The translations under genes were made by a program, and so were the position numbers. The notes below the pieces were generated by a model. It did no database searches, was not told where the DNA came from, and saw only the letters and a list, made by a program, of their open reading frames with translations. From an uncultured Christensenellaceae bacterium (GTDB taxonomy: Bacteria; Bacillota; Clostridia; Christensenellales; UBA3700): a stretch of DNA of 64,000 nt. Positions 62,612 through 64,000 of this stretch are shown in pieces (position 1 is the stretch's first letter; each line of letters starts with the position of its first letter). Where the stretch lies: the NCBI GenBank assembly GCA_944376205.1, contig CALWBV010000005.1, forward strand, positions 62,001-126,000. The letters run 5' to 3'.

Positions 62612-63088
62612 CTAATTACCGTCTTGCAAATATTCGGTTATATTCAACCAAGGTTCTATATTCCAAGCTCCCGCATTCGCAGGCGAAGTGGACGGTAGAT
62701 AGTTAAACTCGATTTCGGGATAATATTTTTTTGCCGTGTCGTAAGATTTTCTGCCGTTGCAAAATACTGCCTTTATATCGGCTTTATCCAGTACCTGCAT
62801 AATATCGTTGGGCATGAGATTTTTGATATCGCTGTCCAAAGAGCCCTTGCGTTCGCACGAATATATTATGTCCATAAGTGCGATACGGTTGTCAAGAAGC
62901 CACTGCCTTTTACCTTCGATGCTGTCAGGCACAGGGCTGTTTGCAACTTGCGAAATTACACGCCAGAATTTGTTTTGAGGGTGCATATAATAAAATCCCT
63001 TCTCGAGGGATTTTACCGATGCCATACTTCCGAGTATAAGCACTCTGCTATTACTGTCATAGACAGGCTTAAAAGAATAAATCGTCAT
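62612..63088 (-). CDS. DNA-deoxyinosine (hypoxanthine-DNA) glycosylase, UDG superfamily
   Basis: 158 aa. LILGSMASVKSLEKGFYYMH, then HPQNKFWRVI near 36-45 and YLPSTSPANA near 129-138, the pattern of family 6 UDG-fold enzymes that remove hypoxanthine (deaminated adenine) from DNA. Overlaps the upstream kinase gene by 4 bp (ATGA), so the two are co-translated. The family rarely acts on uracil. Confidence 0.88.
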   Translation of the reverse strand: MTIYSFKPVYDSNSRVLILGSMASVKSLEKGFYYMHPQNKFWRVISQVANSPVPDSIEGKRQWLLDNRIALMDIIYSCERKGSLDSDIKNLMPNDIMQVLDKADIKAVFCNGRKSYDTAKKYYPEIEFNYLPSTSPANAGAWNIEPWLNITEYLQDGN

Positions 63089-63912
63089 TTGCTGATATAT
63101 ATCTTTGTCGAAGGAGCTTCTCCTCTCAATACCTCGCTTATCGAGAATGCGGGGTTGGCGATATAAACTTCCGTACCGTTTTTAATAGGAGCTTTTATAT
63201 ATTCGAGTTTCGCCATTGCGCCGTTTGCTCCTACGCGCGAACTACCCTTGCAGAGTTTTTGCGCCTCTCCTACCGCCTCAAGTACTTCGTAGCTGTCCTT
63301 GCCCGTTATCTCCTTGATAAGAGTACTCTCGTCTCCGGGATTTGAATATATTCCCAAAGTCGAAGTGTAAATGAGCAAAGTCTTGCACTTGACAAGACAA
63401 GCTATCTGCGAAGCCGTCTCGTCGTTATCCATGCAATGCACTATATCGTCTCTGTATTTTGCAAGTTCCTGAAGCTCTATCTTGTCGATTTCCTCTGAAG
63501 AAAGAGGATCGTTGTAATTGATTATAGGAATTGCATTTTGCTCGGGACATCTCAAAAGAAGCTTCTTAAGATTAGCACGCTTTGCAAGATCGTTGAAGTG
63601 TCTGTGCTCAACAAGAATTTGCCTTACGCTGTACTTGGGGTCGATATACTGACGGTATGAGTCCATAAGTATTATCTGTCCTTGTGCGGCATAGTCCGTC
63701 TTAACGTCGTTGTAGTCGCCTTCTATCTCGTGTCCGTTACGTCTTATATAATCTATTCTGCCTATCTCGGTAGCGCCGCTAGTTACCCAGATATATCCGG
63801 GACGGAGTTCTCGGCTGATCCTTGCGATAGCATTATAATCTATGTCTCCCCACTTTTTGTTGACAAGCGCCATTGAGCCGACTTTGCCTACGAGTTCGAT
63901 ATCGAATTTCAT
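63085..63912 (-). CDS. Amino acid kinase-family protein, glutamate 5-kinase-like
   Basis: 275 aa. Opening glycine-rich loop is KVGSMALV, then YIWVTSGATEIGR (the SGA loop of ProB-like kinases), PIINYNDPLS and HCMDNDETASQIACLVKCKTLLIYTSTLGIYS, close to the N-D-x-L-S segment of glutamate 5-kinases. No PUA domain follows. ProB would phosphorylate glutamate for proline synthesis, but proA is not adjacent and the first motif deviates, so substrate is uncertain. AAGGAT precedes ATG 63912. Confidence 0.75.
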   Translation of the reverse strand: MKFDIELVGKVGSMALVNKKWGDIDYNAIARISRELRPGYIWVTSGATEIGRIDYIRRNGHEIEGDYNDVKTDYAAQGQIILMDSYRQYIDPKYSVRQILVEHRHFNDLAKRANLKKLLLRCPEQNAIPIINYNDPLSSEEIDKIELQELAKYRDDIVHCMDNDETASQIACLVKCKTLLIYTSTLGIYSNPGDESTLIKEITGKDSYEVLEAVGEAQKLCKGSSRVGANGAMAKLEYIKAPIKNGTEVYIANPAFSISEVLRGEAPSTKIYISK

Positions 63913-64000
63913 GTTTTTATCCTTCTTGTATTGTTTTGTTAACTTAAGCCGCCAAACTTAAGAAATAATCTTCCTGTCTGAAATATGCAGCAGTAGCCAC

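Overview
This looks like the chromosome of a low-GC, Gram-positive-type anaerobe, most likely an uncultured Clostridia/Bacillota lineage. The evidence is the ecfA1-ecfA2-ecfT-truA gene order, lipobox lipoproteins, pyruvate:ferredoxin oxidoreductase, a TPP-riboswitch-controlled ThiT, a ComF homologue, near-consensus sigma-A promoters with 17-bp spacers, and CCA encoded in every tRNA gene. No 16S rRNA is present, so a finer placement is not supported.

Layout. 0-5.4 kb: end of a cupin regulator, then potABCD (polyamine uptake). 5.4-9.4 kb: DEAD-box RNA helicase and a YmfI-like reductase sharing one divergent promoter region, then an MFS carrier. 9.4-13.6 kb: a frameshifted Cys-cluster/XRE gene, a 601-aa lipoprotein with a strong promoter, and thiT behind a TPP riboswitch. 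13.7-19.1 kb: an 81-bp tandem repeat, a heterodimeric ABC exporter with its MarR repressor, and a DUF6512 membrane protein. 19.2-26.5 kb: tRNA-Asn followed by a 180-bp tandem repeat carrying an inverted tRNA-like fragment, an XRE/lipoprotein pair with twin palindromic operators, an unknown protein, a membrane-anchored XRE regulator, a GH13 glucosidase, comF and tRNA-Gly(CCC). 26.5-48.8 kb: an AT-rich accessory island between tRNA-Gly and the tRNA-fMet/Met pair. 49-64 kb: housekeeping genes again (Ppx/GppA, tRNA-Glu, small XRE gene, LMW phosphatase, truA-ecfTAA, DUF6440, nifJ, sigma/anti-sigma, VWA lipoprotein, deoxyinosine glycosylase, amino acid kinase).

The island holds three modules. (1) A minus-strand operon: WYL-like regulator, two unknown proteins (one ending in a four-Cys cluster), a DUF2201-type metallopeptidase-like/VWA protein, a 1256-aa BspA-type leucine-rich-repeat protein, a hidden ~46-codon gene with a one-base frameshift, and a MoxR AAA+ ATPase. 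(2) A two-gene unit of a 923-aa protein and a 1611-aa DEAH helicase with Zn clusters and DUF1998, resembling the DruH/DruE pair of type III Druantia. (3) A mobile module with nested palindromes, iteron-like repeats, a sigma-like HTH protein, an HUH rolling-circle initiator and a large serine recombinase. The MoxR-VWA-LRR operon, with recently duplicated repeats in its putative sensor, is the best candidate for an undescribed (defence or proteostasis) system.

Two themes cross the window. Thiamine uptake is split: the riboswitch-controlled S-component ThiT at 12.4 kb needs the EcfA1-EcfA2-EcfT module at 52-55 kb. And at least five genes (helicase, ymfI, comF, ppx/gppA, sigma factor; a sixth, the 66-aa XRE gene, is weaker) have a promoter whose -10 box lies 6-8 nt before the start codon with no Shine-Dalgarno, predicting leaderless mRNAs, while other genes have normal SD sites. 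All functions are inferred from sequence reading; no searches were run.
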